A stretch of 64,000 nucleotides of DNA from Theropithecus gelada (GCF_003255815.1 NC_037682.1:43851011-43915010), one strand, 5' to 3'. Shown: positions 23,571 through 35,340, counted from the stretch's first letter. Notes: generated by a model from the letters alone, not told the origin. Numbers and translations: made by a program.

Positions 23571-24239
23571 AAATATTCTGAACCAACAGAGTATTCCCAA
23601 CTACCACAGAAATACTAAGTGAGGGTCAGATTTCTGTCCTTATGAAGGATCATTTACAAATATTTTCCCAAAAACGTGGAAATGAAAGGAAATTCAGACT
23701 ATTCTCAAATTAAAAATGCCACTAATCCAAACAACTCCAACTCCGAGGAGTCCAGTTCACTGAGGTTTTCCTTTGCAAAACAGGGATCAGTTTGCAGATG
23801 AAGAAAGAGGCTCCTTGAGAGTGCAGGAATTTCACCTCCTCCTTCAGGCATGCCACACAGCATATTAGAGAGAAATGAGAACCAGGACAGGTGCCAGGGA
23901 CATTTATGAGGGTGATAGGGCTGTACGGGTAAGATTGAAACAAGAGGCATAAGCTGAAACTGTTCCTAGATTCCCCCTTGACCTAGGTCTGATCCTCAAC
24001 TTGTAACCAAACCAGTTAGGTGGCTGGGAACGAGGTGTCACCTTTCTGAGACTGAGTTTCTTTATTGATCGTACGATACGATTGCATTTTCACATTTATT
24101 AAACAACCATCACCAAAGGGTCTCACTGAAGAAACAAAAGAAAAAAGCCCATTCGCTGCTCATAGTCTAGTCAGAGAGCAAATATATTGTATCAGTGAAG
24201 CTACTGAAACATTCACTCAGGAAAAAGGTCTAGAGTTAG

Positions 24240-24420
24240 CAGAAGAGAGGAGTGACAAGTCTTTGGGAGGCATCAAAGAATACTTCATGGGGACTTGGTG
24301 AAACATGAGTTAAATTTAGGAAAATGAAATTCATATGTGAATCATCATGTTTCATCCCAGCCAGAGGAACAGCGTACATAAAGGCAGAGAAGTGTGCCGT
24401 CCCATGGCAGGTCCTAACAG
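24240..24420 (+). repeat. Possible L2 fragment
   Basis: The segment ending 'ccagaggaacagcgtacata' and 'aaggcagagaagtg' resembles the L2 'added-weight' block. Weak evidence. Confidence 0.35.
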
Positions 24421-24424
24421 TTAT

Positions 24425-24662
24425 AAAACTGGTTAACTACACTGAATACACATAGACACAAAGATAAGACACCTGAGGACTGCCTAAGGAGGGAAGAAAG
24501 GGGAAGGGTATGGTTTGGAAGGCTACCTATTGTGTACTATGCTCACTACCTTGGTGACAGGATTATCTGTACACCAAGCCTCAGCAATGTGCAGTTTACC
24601 CATGGAAAAAACCTGCACATGAATCCCTTGAACTTAAAACTAGAAAAAATAAATAAATAAAT
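24425..24662 (+). mobile_element. Old L1 3' end
   Basis: 'ggtgacaggattatctgtac', 'accaagcctcagcaatgtgc' and 'cctgcacatgaatcccttga', then an AATAAATAAATA tail (24645-24664), are typical of L1M/L1PB 3' ends in sense orientation. Confidence 0.65.
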
Positions 24663-24954
24663 AAAATTGGTTTAACTAGCTGGTCTCTAAGGTCCTTTGT
24701 GCACTAAAAAATCTAAGAGTCTCCTCTTTTAATGATGTCAAATATGATCTGTAAAAATAAAAATTTTCTTTTAGTCACCATGCTTAATGTCACATGTTAA
24801 TATTCTATCTTCATTCCTCAACAATAGCCATTTGAGCTGTTCCTATTCATATAACATTGATTTACAATGAGCTGCATATGTACAGAAGTACCTGGCAATA
24901 TGTAAAGGAAAAAGAGTATGGGGTAGAATGCTGAATATGCTGTGACATTTAAAA

Positions 24955-25165
24955 TAACAGCTAACATTTCTTGAACATTTAACATATTAATTCAATTATC
25001 ACAACACTCAATAAGATATAAACATTATTTCTATTTTACAGATGAAATAGCTGAAGTACAGACTAGATAAAAATTTTCCAATGGTAAACAGAAGCAGCAG
25101 AGCTGGAATTTGACTGCCAACATCTGGCCCAAAAGTCTATGCTTTTAGTAACTACACTACATGCC
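24955..25165 (-). repeat. MIR
   Basis: Good reverse-strand MIR: 'attaattcaattatcacaac', 'ttctattttacagatgaaat', 'cagcagagctggaatttgac' and 'gtaactacactacatgcctc' all in order. Confidence 0.7.
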
Positions 25166-25737
25166 TCTCAACACTAATGTCAAGACTTTGGGGAATAATT
25201 CATGCCACGTGGCCATTGTTCTGTAATTCATCTTTGCTTTACATCAACATCAGTGGAGAAGTTGAAAAAACACTGACTATATCTCAGCAGCAGCCTTTAG
25301 GAAAAAAAAAAAATACATACACACACACATACCCTAAGCAGAGAAAACAAATTTTCAAAATCAAATTCCCACTTTCTAATTCAGCAAGTTGAACTTTGGG
25401 AACCCAAGGTCAGAATGCTTTCCCCCTAGGTTGGTCCAAATCAGCATTAAGAATTCAACAGAGGTGACACAACATGAAAAAATTGTATTGGCTAAGGTTC
25501 TCGTGGAAACAGTTATGTTTTTGAGCAGTTGTGTGGCTTTCATGAAAGTTGTAAGGTCTTGAAGGTGAATAATTCCATCTGCTAATTTCCCATGATCAGT
25601 GTTTAACAGAACCACAAGGAGAGACCCAACCAATAAAGGAGACTTTTCAAGAGATGATGGTGGTACCAATAACAACAATAATGTTAATGCAACTGTATCA
25701 TATATGTGCACCAATTCAAATCTTGCAGTTTTTAAAT

Positions 25738-25895
25738 AGGTGGTATTCTCGTTTAATCCTAATAATATGTATATTGTTACCCCATTTTTACCATATACAC
25801 AGATGAAGGATGAGAGACTATAGTGACATTTGCAGTATAAGAGATGAGATTCAAACTAAACTTTCTTATTCTAAATCCAGTATCCAGTATTATTT
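25738..25895 (-). repeat. MIR fragment
   Basis: 'ctcgtttaatcctaataata', 'accccatttttaccatatac', 'gagatgagattcaaactaaa' follow the reverse MIR core; it ends about 350 bases 5' of the NELL1 donor side. Confidence 0.5.
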
Positions 25896-26242
25896 AATAT
25901 TTCCTCATCTCTACAGTTGCCTCTCAAACTGTCAAAAATTTCAGTAAGTCATCACGGTTTTCCTTAGAAATAATTAAGACTAAGGTTTTCCTTAGAAAGA
26001 ACACAGCCATCACACACAGTCCCAGGCTTTGTTCCTCTGTCACAGTTTCTATATAAAAATTCTAGCACACCACATTGCATGATCCCTGGCCTAAGCCCTG
26101 AATTGTAGAGGGAGAAAACTTGAAAACTGATGCGTTTAACCAATGAATGGTCATAACACTGGGAGCTGAACAGAGTACCAAAGCAAGCTGCACCTCCTGC
26201 AAAGGCCCGAGTGGCTGGAGGGCACGCCTGAAAGCTGCTTAC

Positions 26243-26383
26243 CAATACAGGACTCCCCGGACAGTGAATAGGTCCCATCGTCATGGAAACCGCTTCTGCA
26301 CTCACAGTGGTACCACCCTGGCAGGTTAACGCAGCGGGAATGGTTGTGGCACTCAATGATTCCCTCTGAACATTCATCAATAT
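26243..26383 (-). CDS. NELL1: NELL1 exon encoding a calcium-binding EGF module
   Basis: NELL1 is a secreted, trimeric thrombospondin-1-like glycoprotein with EGF and VWC modules that promotes bone formation. Read on the minus strand, the acceptor ends TCTGAGGCAG and the donor is TTG/GTAAGC, giving a 141-bp exon with phase 1 at both ends. With one G supplied by the previous exon it encodes 47 residues starting D-I-D-E-C and ending G-E-S-C-I. All six EGF cysteines are present (module positions 5, 12, 18, 27, 29, 46), with the D-I-D-E calcium ligand motif and the C-x-N-x4-Y-x-C-x-C hydroxylation consensus. The residues 'ECHNHSRC' and 'SGFHDDGTYSLSGESC' fit NELL1; NELL2 differs at these sites. 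As I recall, the shorter NELL1 isoform lacks exactly 47 residues, which this in-frame exon would supply. Neighbouring exons are outside the window. Confidence 0.95.
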
Positions 26384-27639
26384 CTGCCTCAGAGAAAAAC
26401 ACAAGCCCACCAGGATATTAATTTCTTTTGACACTAACCTTTCAGGAAATGCCTAAAACAGGCTCATGTCAACATATCAATTAAAACTGTTTAGTCACCT
26501 ACAACGAAAGTCACCTGGAAGAACCAAATCCCATGTTTTCCAGAATTCAGACGAATTGAAAGCTTCATTCTTGGATGTTTTCTCTTGTATTGAACAATGA
26601 ATGAGAGCTTATGGTCACAAAAAATCCTAACTCAAAGGCTGTGTTGTCTCTGAATAAGAACTAAGTTGAGGGTGTTTGGCACAGTTTTGGTATTGGGTAT
26701 ATACGACTTTTTTGGATTAAACATTTCTAAATTGGCAATTCCAGATTTTATTGTGTGTCCTTTGAAAATGTTTATGAACAAATAAGTTCAGGAAGCTCTG
26801 GATTAAATATTATTAAACTGATTTTTTAAATGACAGCCCCAGAGACTTGTCATAATTATATGCCCTGCAAAGCTTTTGGATAATATTGATAATATGCATG
26901 GTTTCCCAAATTTATTTAGCTAATAACTACCTTTTCTGGACATATCTTTAATATCTTGCAAAACTAGTGTTGTAGGGAACACAGTTTGGGAACTATTGTT
27001 CTATTTCTTTTAAAACTATGGATGGATTATGCTAGTCCATCAGAGATTCTCATTCTTCATTCATTCTTGAGGAAAGGAAGTCTCCTAGGCTTTTTTTGTT
27101 GTTGTTGTTTATTTGTTTGTTTTTCTCTAGGCTCTGGCTTTTTAGAATCACCAAATACCTGGTTCATGTATAGATTTTCTAGCACAAAGCCTTGACTCTG
27201 CACTGAAGGAGGTTGACACCATTGCAGAAAAGAGAATTGTCAATTGTTCAACCAGGTTCAGTTCATTCTTACAGAATTTCTCCAAGTAGTTATTTCTTAG
27301 AATGTAGCTACCGCTGCCTGGGAATCTTCTTTGACTTCTCTTGGAAATATCTGAAATATGGGACTCATATGAACATAAATTTAATTATTAAACATTAGAA
27401 TCTAACCCATAATGAATAAAATGTACTTTGCAATTTCTTTTAACAGGACCCTGTTAGAGGCATCAGTTTAGGGGCATTCAGCTTCCCCTGGTTCTATTAT
27501 CTTGACAAGTCCTGTGTTGTGCACCAGGCTGTTAATTTAGTTTGAAACTGGATACTCTGATCTCAAGGCATTCTGGCCAAGTAAAGAGAGAAAAGGTATA
27601 GTTTCTCATACTGTGTAATGCCAACTCAAATGCCACCTT
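26384..27639. other. Exon-proximal intron, no repeat recognised
   Basis: Unique-looking A+T-rich sequence next to the acceptor. A GTT-rich simple stretch lies at about 27098-27123. No other exon-like frame was found. Confidence 0.5.
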
Positions 27640-27830
27640 CTTCCTCTGTAGCACATATTGTTCAGCCCATAAAATCTTTTCACATACATCATCCCTTAGA
27701 CTTCTAAATGCCCTCAGTCCCCAGGGCCTAATATTTGTATAGGATCTTCAGATATTGCAGTCAGACTGTGTGTGTGTTTATTATAAATTCCCAGAAAATA
27801 AATTTCCAGTCACCATGTAGATTGCCATAC
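27640..27830 (-). repeat. Possible L2 fragment
   Basis: 'aactcaaatgccaccttctt' followed by 'ccctcagtccccagggccta' resembles reversed L2 3' sequence. Weak. Confidence 0.4.
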
Positions 27831-29639
27831 CTCAAATTTTTAAGGTCCAAGTTCTCTGGGACATATGTTGGATCACCAAAAACTTTAAAACTTCAAGTAG
27901 AGAAATGACTAAGCTCTGTGGCTCTTGGACAGAAAGTGCTTATTCTAAATGACAGAATCAGCCCACTGCTTTTTGAATACCAGGGAACAAGAGAGACACA
28001 TATAAACAGAAGGCTGATTATAGAGAGGACTTTTCTATGTTAGGCTGAAGGATAACTCTCTGTAACAATGCAGCAACCAATTCTACCTCTGATATTTATT
28101 TCCAAAGCTCTCAGAAAAACTAGTCATGATTAACACAGATCCTGTTGCCAATAGGCTGTGGACAATACTTTAGGTTATAGCCATGGTTAGCGTTTTGGGA
28201 AATCAGGAGATACACAAAGAGAAGCATCTCAACCAAAGCAATCATATGTCCTGGTTTGCCTGGAAAAGTCCTAGTTTACACCTACTTCCCTTTCACCACC
28301 TGAGTTGGAGGATAAATTATCTGATCAAATAAAGTAACTCCTTCAGCCCTAAATTCAACAGAAAATTTCTAGGAAGAACAGAAGCGGTGAGTGATGTGCA
28401 AATATTTTTTCAATTCACAGATATTTCTATTCCCAAAATGAAATGATAAGGAGTTTCCATGACTCAGCAGGGCAGAAGTTATCTGTATAGCACAGGAGTC
28501 TTGCAAAAGCAGTGAAGACAATCAGACAGTTACATATCTACAACTTCCCCGGAGACACTAGGGAATCCCTGGCTTGCCTGAGAAATGAGAAAAGTAGTGG
28601 AGAAGCTCATTTTGCCTGAGAACTGTACTTTTCACAGACGATTCCAGAAACTCGCTGGAAATAACCAGGTCATATCACATGTTGGTACCTAGGCTGCAAA
28701 TTTCTGTTCTCTGTGCAAGGTCTATAGTTAAAGCCAGAAAATTCATTTTTTTATGCAACCATATTGTGCTTGAGAGGGACTCACGTTTTCACTGTGTTCC
28801 TAAAACTGGCTTTCTTCTGTGTAGGTAGTCACAGAAGTATATAAAGCAACCATCACAGACCCAAATACAGAAAACACTTGGAGGCTTTTCAGCAACACTT
28901 TGGGGAGTTTACAAATTATAAATGATAGTTTCTTCCCAAGCTAGGTTGTGGCTGCCTTTGTCCTAAGAGACAAAGATTTGTTTCTCCCAGTCAGCACTCC
29001 CTACAGGCAAACAAACAAGACAGAAGCTCTGGGACTGGGGTCTCTCTGAGTTCACTGTGGAATCAACTCTCATTCAAGGAATTCTGATAAATTACAGCGA
29101 GCCTGGCTGCACTCACAATGTGTCAACCATCCCAGAGGAAACCAACAAACAAAAAGTCACCTTTCCTCCTACAGAAAGTCCTAAAATCTTATTTAAATCT
29201 CAGTTTAATCCAGCACAGAGCTGAAAATGTGAACAAGGAAACAAGAGAAGCTGGGGGATTGTTGAGTGAGACCCATAGTATTCATTTCTGTATCCTCAGA
29301 GCCAAATGTTGGCAACACAATAACTCACATATTTATTGCTTGGGTCACACCACTTACAAATGGTGAAATGTAGTTCAGAACTAGCTAGAACCAATATTTG
29401 TCACAACTATCATATCTTGTTGACAAATCAAGAAAGGATTATTTACACAAAGATAATACATTTATTCAATTCTGTAAATATCTGTTGAGTTAAAAATATG
29501 TGCATGGATGATTTTTGTGTTGTGTTCAATGCAAAAATGGATGAAACATGACTCAAAATTCAGGAGCTCAGAATCAAAGGGAAGAACTCTATATATATAT
29601 GTGTGCGGTGTGTTTGTGTTTTGTCTTTCATACTAATAG
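27831..29639. other. Unassigned intronic sequence
   Basis: No repeat family or exon recognised over 1.8 kb, apart from a short AT/GT stretch at about 29590-29625. Being so free of recognisable repeats near the exon, it could hold conserved non-coding sequence, but nothing in the sequence proves this. Confidence 0.4.
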
Positions 29640-29920
29640 TTGAAGCTTCAAACAACCACCAATATCACCAGCTCCCTCCCCTAGTGACTCGGTATCTGTA
29701 CACACATCTATTTTAGTACTTATCTTGCCATATCACAATTCTTTCCTTTTTGTGTCTATCACTGAAACGCAAATTTTCCAAGAAAATGGACAACATTTTA
29801 TGCAGGTTTACCTTGCTAGTGATACCTAGAAGTGGGAGTAACAAGCAATTTGAAAATGCCCAATACAAGTCTGTGGGAATGAATGTATGAAAAAATAAAT
29901 GACTGGTAGGTTGAATGAAA
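29640..29920 (-). repeat. Possible L2 fragment
   Basis: 'ccagctccctcccctagtga' to 'aagaaaatggacaacatttt' has the tone of a reversed L2 3' end. Weak. Confidence 0.35.
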
Positions 29921-30193
29921 GGAAAAATTAATGCAGGCTATAATGGAGATTAGAAATACCCCAAGATTTCTTGGCTTTTGCAAATCACAAAACTACAATG
30001 TCAATTCATAAAACTAAACAAAAAATAAATTTTATATTTATATGTTGTTTTCCTCTAAAAGACATCATGTAGTTTCTATTTAATACTTTGCTTCTACCTC
30101 TAATCTTTAGATATTTTAAGTGGGCAAAATAGGTAACAAAAAAGTTTTAATTGCAATGGTGTGATAAGGAGAAATTTTAATCATGATTATAAT

Positions 30194-30215
30194 AATTATA
30201 ACAATTGTTATAATT
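30194..30215. repeat. 22-bp perfect A+T-rich palindrome
   Basis: The 22 bases centred on caattg are their own reverse complement with no spacer. Such short A+T palindromes arise often by chance in intron DNA. Confidence 0.95.
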
Positions 30216-30639
30216 GTTGCAATGAAAAGCTCTACCTGTACCATGAATTTTCCATTTACGATAAGAAACAGACGAATACCCAAGGTTTGTTTTCATAAAA
30301 TGTATCATAAGCAATACATCTAATCCTATTTGGGGCATATGGTGAACTTTCTATAGAAAGCAATTTGCAAACAAATCCTGGAATTCCTGTAAAATCCATC
30401 TCTTGAGCTGGATGGATCTCTTTCTCCATTTAATCTCTTTCCTATTAGATTTGCAATTTCAAAATTTATAAAACCAATAAAGGTTTTGTCAAAGCTTATT
30501 TTCAAAGAGGTACTTTCGTATTTCATACTAATAGTTAAAGTTTGCAGTGAAGTAGTGGCTCAGGTTGTGGATGGATTACACCTTTTCTAAGAGTTTTTAG
30601 GGTGATATTGAGTCATGAGAAAAACTTCTGATATTTTCA

Positions 30640-30935
30640 CTCATTCAACGAAAGTTTATTGAGCACCCCCCATGTGCTAGTACATTTGCCCCATGTACTA
30701 AGCACTGTATCATATCCTCTGATACAGAGACAGACGTAAGGTCTCTGCCCTCCAGATACATAGAGTCTAAGGGGCAAATAGAATATAAAATAAAAATAAA
30801 CTGTTGTTATAAATATAGACTTTAGAGACAAACATGACTTCAAATTCCTGCTCAGTAAGGCACTACTAATTATTTAGATCTCGCAAGTCTTTGTTTTCTC
30901 ATCTGTAGGTTGAGAATTATAAAATCAAACATCAT
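30640..30935 (+). repeat. L2 3' end followed by MIR fragment
   Basis: 30640-30790 is L2-like ('aaagtttattgagcaccccc', 'tctctgccctccagatacat'). 30815-30935 is MIR-like ('gactttagagacaaacatga', 'ttgttttctcatctgtaggt'). Both in sense. Confidence 0.5.
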
Positions 30936-31364
30936 GTGACTGTGAAAAAAAGACTCTTAAGCACAGTCTGGATATTATCTTTGGACCAAATATTACTGCT
31001 ATAAAACAGAAGACAGAATAAGTGGATTCTGAAAATAAAAAAATATATATAATAATGTAAACTTGCAATCAGGAAACTGGCTCAGACTAAGAGATTTTTT
31101 TCTGGATCTCTAAAAATATTCATTTGGATTTTGAGACAAGTGTAACCTTGTTAAGCATTCAGGAATAGAATCTATAAATCTATAATACCTGCCTCATAAA
31201 GACTTGGATTCTCTTGGTCACCAAAAAACTTCACATAAGTTTAAAGAAGAAGAATCAGTAACATAAATTGTCACAAGTACAGCAAACACAAATGTGCTTA
31301 TTTTCTACTATTTGCTGAATGCCAGTATTGTACTGAACATAACATGCAAAGACCCTGTGGTAGA

Positions 31365-31780
31365 AACAGGCTAGTTCTTCTATCTCTTGTTTTTTTTTGG
31401 GGTTCTTAGGGATGTGCCTGGAGCATGCTTCCTTTGGAGATATGTAAGGCCATGTGACTGAACTCTAGTTACAGAGTTAGAAGTGGCATAATTTCAAGAT
31501 GGTTCATAAAAATGCCTAACATGATCCTCCAGAATATGTTTACCTGCTCACTATAGGACAATTTCCAGGAAAACCTTGGAAATCACGTATTGAAAATAGT
31601 AGAACATTTTTCTGCCTGGCTTCCTGCAAGGCTATGTAGACCAGGGCCCTTCCATAGACCTGAAACTGTCATGGGCTATTTAGATAAGTAAGAAATATAT
31701 TTCTATTTTATTGAGCCATTACTGTTTGGAGTTGCTTTTTATTGCTAGCCAGCATTTTCTAATTATTATGAGAGCCCCTT
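31365..31780 (+). mobile_element. MLT1-type MaLR LTR
   Basis: 'ggccatgtgactgaactcta' near the start and 'gtaagaaatatatttctatt' with 'attgagccattactgtttgg' near the end match MLT1 LTRs in order. Old; ends approximate. Confidence 0.6.
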
Positions 31781-31984
31781 TTCCATATTCAGGGAAAAGA
31801 CTGTGCTCAGGTTAGAACTCATACTGATGCAATATCTAAAAATAAAAACAGAAACAAGCAAACAAGGGGAAAAAAAGCCCAGCACTAATCACAGATTATG
31901 TAGGCAGCTAAAAGAGTGGAAGAAGATTTTTGCTGAAAGTCAAGAGTCAAGATAACACATAAAACAAGACAAATCTTTGTAGTT

Positions 31985-32600
31985 AGATATATTTGAGTTT
32001 GAATTCTGGTTCTGTTACTTCTCAGCTATCTGACTTTGACTTTGAGCAAGTTATTTATCTTTTTTGAGCTTCACTTTCTTTGGCTTTTAAATGATAACGT
32101 CACTATTTTAGTCCATTTTGTGTTGTTAGAATACCTGAGATTGAGTAATTTATAAAGAAAAAAAGGTTTATTTTGTTCTTGATTCTAGTGACTGAAAAGT
32201 TCAAGATTATGTAGCTGCATTTGGTGGGGGTCTCAGGCTGCTTCAAGTCATGGTAGGAAAGAAAAAGGGGGGGGCGGTGGGTACGTGCAAAAAGATCACA
32301 TGGCAAGAGAGGAAACGAGAGAGAAACTGACAAACTAGACTCCATGGGAGCTAATCGATTCCTGCGAGAGAGAACTCATTCACCTTCATTTGAGGACATT
32401 ACTCTGCACATGAGGGCTATGCCTCCATGACCCAAACACCTCCTACTCGGCCCCACCTCCTAACACTCCATACTGGACATCAAAATCAACATGAATTTTG
32501 GTGGGAACAAACCACATCTAAACCACAGCAATTACTTATCTTATAATGCTGTTGTTTTAAAGATTGAATGAGATCAATCTAAAAACTACAAATCCAGGCA
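31985..32600 (+). repeat. MIR split by an LTR insertion
   Basis: The 5' part at 31985-32103 ('gtttgaattctggttctgtt', 'agcaagttatttatc', 'ggcttttaaatgataac') resumes at 32529-32600 ('ataatgctgttgttttaaag', 'attgaatgagatcaat'). Together they form one continuous MIR with the LTR at 32104-32528 inside. Confidence 0.6.
32104..32528 (-). mobile_element. MLT1A-type MaLR LTR, reverse
   Basis: 'gagattgagtaatttataaa', 'gtctcaggctgcttcaagtc', 'gatcacatggcaagagagga', 'ccatgacccaaacacctcct' and 'gaattttggtgggaacaaac' follow the reverse MLT1A LTR. A run of eight or more G at about 32262 is unusual. Confidence 0.75.
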
Positions 32601-32728
32601 GACATTCATTAGGCAAGTGATACTTATTCTGTAACTTAAAATCCCCACATTCCAAGAGAGTCCAAGTCTCCAGGCTTCAATTCCTTACATGTAAAATGAA
32701 AGGATTGTGCATTTATGGCCTCTATTAG

Positions 32729-33262
32729 TGTGACGGTTAATATTAAGTGTCAATTTGATTGGATTGAAGGATGCAAAGTATTGTTCCTGGGTGTGTCTGT
32801 GAGGGTGTTGCCAAAGATTAACATTTGAGTCAATAGACTGGGAGAGGCAGACCCAACCTCAATCTGGGTGGGCACCATATCAGCTGCCAGAGTAGCTAGG
32901 ATAAAAGCAAGCAGAGGAATCTAGAAGGACTGGCCTGAGTTTTCTGGCCTCCATCTTTCTCCTGTGCTGGATGCTTCCTGCCCTCGAATATCAGACTCCA
33001 AGTTCTTCAGCTTTTGGACTCTTGGACTTACACCAGCGATTTGCCAGGGACTCTCAGGGTTTTAGACACAGACTGAAGGCTGCACTGTCAACTTCCCTAC
33101 TTTTGAGGTTTTGGGACTTGGACTGACTTCCTGGCTCCTCAGCTTGCAGATGGCCTATTGTGGGACTTTAGCTTGTGATTATGTGAGTCAATTCTCCTAA
33201 TAAACTCCCATTCATATATTCATCTATTCTATTCTGTCCCTTTAGAGAACCCTGACTAATAC
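32729..33262 (+). mobile_element. MLT2A-like ERVL LTR, sense
   Basis: About 534 bp from 'tgtgacggttaatattaagt' through 'gtgtgtctgtgagggtgttg', 'aatctgggtgggcaccatat', 'gatgcttcctgccctcgaat' and 'ctaataaactcccattcata' to the terminal 'ccctgactaatacag'. These blocks are those of MLT2A ERVL LTRs as I recall them. It joins directly to the MaLR internal region that follows. Confidence 0.72.
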
Positions 33263-34849
33263 AGATTTTGGTACTGAGAGTGGGGTGCTACTGTAAAGAT
33301 GCCCAGAAATGTGGAAATGATTTTGGAACTGGGTAACAGGCAGATGTTGCAACAGTTTGGAGGGCTCAGAAGAAGATAGGAAAATGTGGGAAAGTTTGGA
33401 ACTTTCTAGAGAGTTGGAGTGCTCAGAAGACAGGAAGATATAGGAAAGTTTGAAACTTCCTAGAGACTGATTAAAGGGCTTTGACCAAAATGCTGATAGT
33501 GATATGGACAATAAAGTCCAGGCTGAGGTGGTCTCAGATGCAGATTAGGAACTTTTGGGAACTGGATTAAAGGTCACTCTTGCTATACAAAGAGACTGGC
33601 AGCATTTTTGCCCCTCCCTTAGAGATCTGTGGAACTTTGAACTTGAGAGAGATGATTTAGGGTATCTCGTAGAAGAAGTTTCTAAGCAGCAAAGTGTTCA
33701 AGAGGAAGCAGAGCATAAAAGTTTGAAAAAATTTGCAGCCTGATGGTGCAGTAGAAAAGAAGACCCAATTTTCTGGGGAGAAATTCAAGCAGGGGGAGAA
33801 ATTTGCATAAGTAATGAGGAGTCAAACGCTAATCACCAAGAGAATGAGGAAAATGTTTCTGGGGCATGTCAGAGAACTTCCCAGCAGCTCCTCTCATCAC
33901 AGGTCTGGAGGCCTAGGAGGGAAAAGTGGATTTTTGGGGTGAGTCTAGGGCCTCTCTGCTGTGTGCAGATTTGGCACTTAGTGCCCTGCATCCCAGCTGC
34001 TCTATCCCAGGCTAAAAGGGGCCAAGGTTATTTTGGGCCATGGCTTCAGAGGGCGCAAGCTGTAAGCCTCAACAGCTTCAACTTGGTGATGAGCCTGTGG
34101 GTGCCCAGAAGTCAAGAATTTAGGTTTGGGAACCACCGCCTAGATTGCAGAGGATGTATGGAAATGCCTGGATGTCCAAGCAGAAATTTGCTACAGGGGC
34201 AGAGCCTTCATGGAGAACCTCTGCTAGGGTAGTATAGAAGGGAAATGTGGGATTGGAGCCCCTACACAGAGTCCCCACTAAGGCACTGCCTAGTAGCGCT
34301 AGCTGTGAGAAGAGGGCCACCATCCTCCAGACCCCAGAATGGTAGATCCACTGACAGCTTGCACCGCACACCTGCAAAAGTTGCAGACACTCAATGCCAG
34401 CCCTTGAAAGCAGCCAGTGGAGACGGGTATACCCTGCAAAGCCACAGTGGCAGTGTTGTCCAAGGCTGTGGGAACCCACTTCTTCCATCAGTGTGACCTG
34501 GATGTGAGACACGGAGTCAAAGGAGATTATTTTGGACCTTTAAGATTTAATTACTGCCTCATTGGATTTTGGACTTGCGTGAGGCCTGTAGTCTCTTTGT
34601 TTTGGCCATTTCTCCCACATTAGTGTATTTACTTACTACCTGTACCCCCACTGAATCTAGGAAGTAAATAACTTGCTTTGGATTTTACAGACTCACAGGT
34701 GGAAGAGACTTGCCTTGTCTCAGATGAGACTGGACTTTGGACTTCTGAGTTAATGCTGAAATGAGTTAAGACTTTGGGGGACTGTTGGAAAGGCATGATT
34801 GGTTTTGAAATGTGAGAACATGAGATTTGGGAGGGGTCAGGGCAGAATG
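33263..34849 (+). mobile_element. MaLR internal region (MST/THE1-int-like)
   Basis: About 1.6 kb that starts just after an LTR end with 'ttggtactgagagtggggtg' (primer-binding-site side) and runs through 'ttggaactgggtaacaggca', 'atgctgatagtgatatggac' and 'gttggaaaggcatgattggt'. These blocks are characteristic of the non-coding MaLR internal sequence. No gag, pol or env frame is present. It is old, with many small indels. Confidence 0.78.
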
Positions 34850-35184
34850 AGGGGCAGAAATCTCACCTTGCAGTGTAATAATCCCCATGTATCAAGGGCG
34901 GGGCCAGGTAGAGATAATAGAATCATGGGATCAGTTTTCCCGTATTGTTCTTGTGGTAGTGAATAAGTCCCATGAGATCTGATGGTTTTATAAATGGGAG
35001 TTTCCCTGCACAAGCTCTCTTGTCTTCACCATGTGAGACTTGACTTTGCTTCTCATTCACCTTCTGCCATGATTGTGAGGCCTCCCCAGCTATATAAAAC
35101 TGTGAGTCAATTAAACCTCTTTCCTTTCTAAATTACACTGTCTCAGGTATGTCTTTATTAGCAGCACGAGAAAAAACTAAAACG
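34850..35184 (+). mobile_element. THE1/MST-type 3' LTR
   Basis: A 335-bp LTR in sense, with 'agaatcatgggatcagtttt', 'ctgatggttttataaatggg', 'gattgtgaggcctccccagc' and 'ctcaggtatgtctttattag', ending near 'aaaaaactaaaacg'. The usual 5' TG-ATATGG start is decayed and about 20 bases are missing there. It follows the MaLR internal region and acts as its 3' LTR. Confidence 0.85.
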
Positions 35185-35209
35185 GCTACTTTTAATATTC
35201 CAGAATACG

Positions 35210-35340
35210 GGAGATCTTAGCTTTGGGCTCATAGCTTCTTCTGCTGCTAACCAGCTGAATGACTGCTAGAAGGTTTAAGTAACCTCTTTGTACCTCGGGT
35301 TCTTCATTAGGCAAATGGCAATTTTAAAAATACAAATTTT
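35210..35340 (+). repeat. MIR fragment
   Basis: 'aaccagctgaatgactgcta', 'gaaggtttaagtaacctctt' and 'cgggttcttcattaggcaaa' are a diverged sense MIR core. Confidence 0.5.

Larger units (their letters stand above)
1..26242 (-). other. NELL1: NELL1 intron downstream of the EGF exon (partial)
   Basis: This is intron sequence on the minus strand that follows the donor site of the exon at 26243-26383; the next exon is outside the window. The donor reads TTG then GTAAGC on the minus strand. The intron holds L1 copy A, several MaLR LTRs, an ERV1-class LTR, one AluY and many MIR/L2 fragments, annotated separately. No other reading frame here looks like a spliced host exon: I saw no conserved domain flanked by splice sites. 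Confidence 0.85.

Noticed and set aside
24645..24664. AATAAATAAATA as a host polyadenylation signal
   Set aside because: It is the tail of an old L1 3' end on the plus strand, opposite to NELL1.
26151..26434. Extension of the EGF frame beyond the exon on both sides
   Set aside because: Residues before D-I-D-E and after G-E-S-C-I are intron read-through past clear AG and GT splice sites; the alternative frame at 26434-25964 is a shadow.
30194..30215. Palindrome as an operator or transposon end
   Set aside because: No repeat ends, TSD or gene nearby; A+T palindromes of this size are expected by chance in such sequence.
34120..34512. 130-codon minus-strand frame
   Set aside because: Antisense of the non-coding MaLR internal region; no domain or homologous protein recognised.
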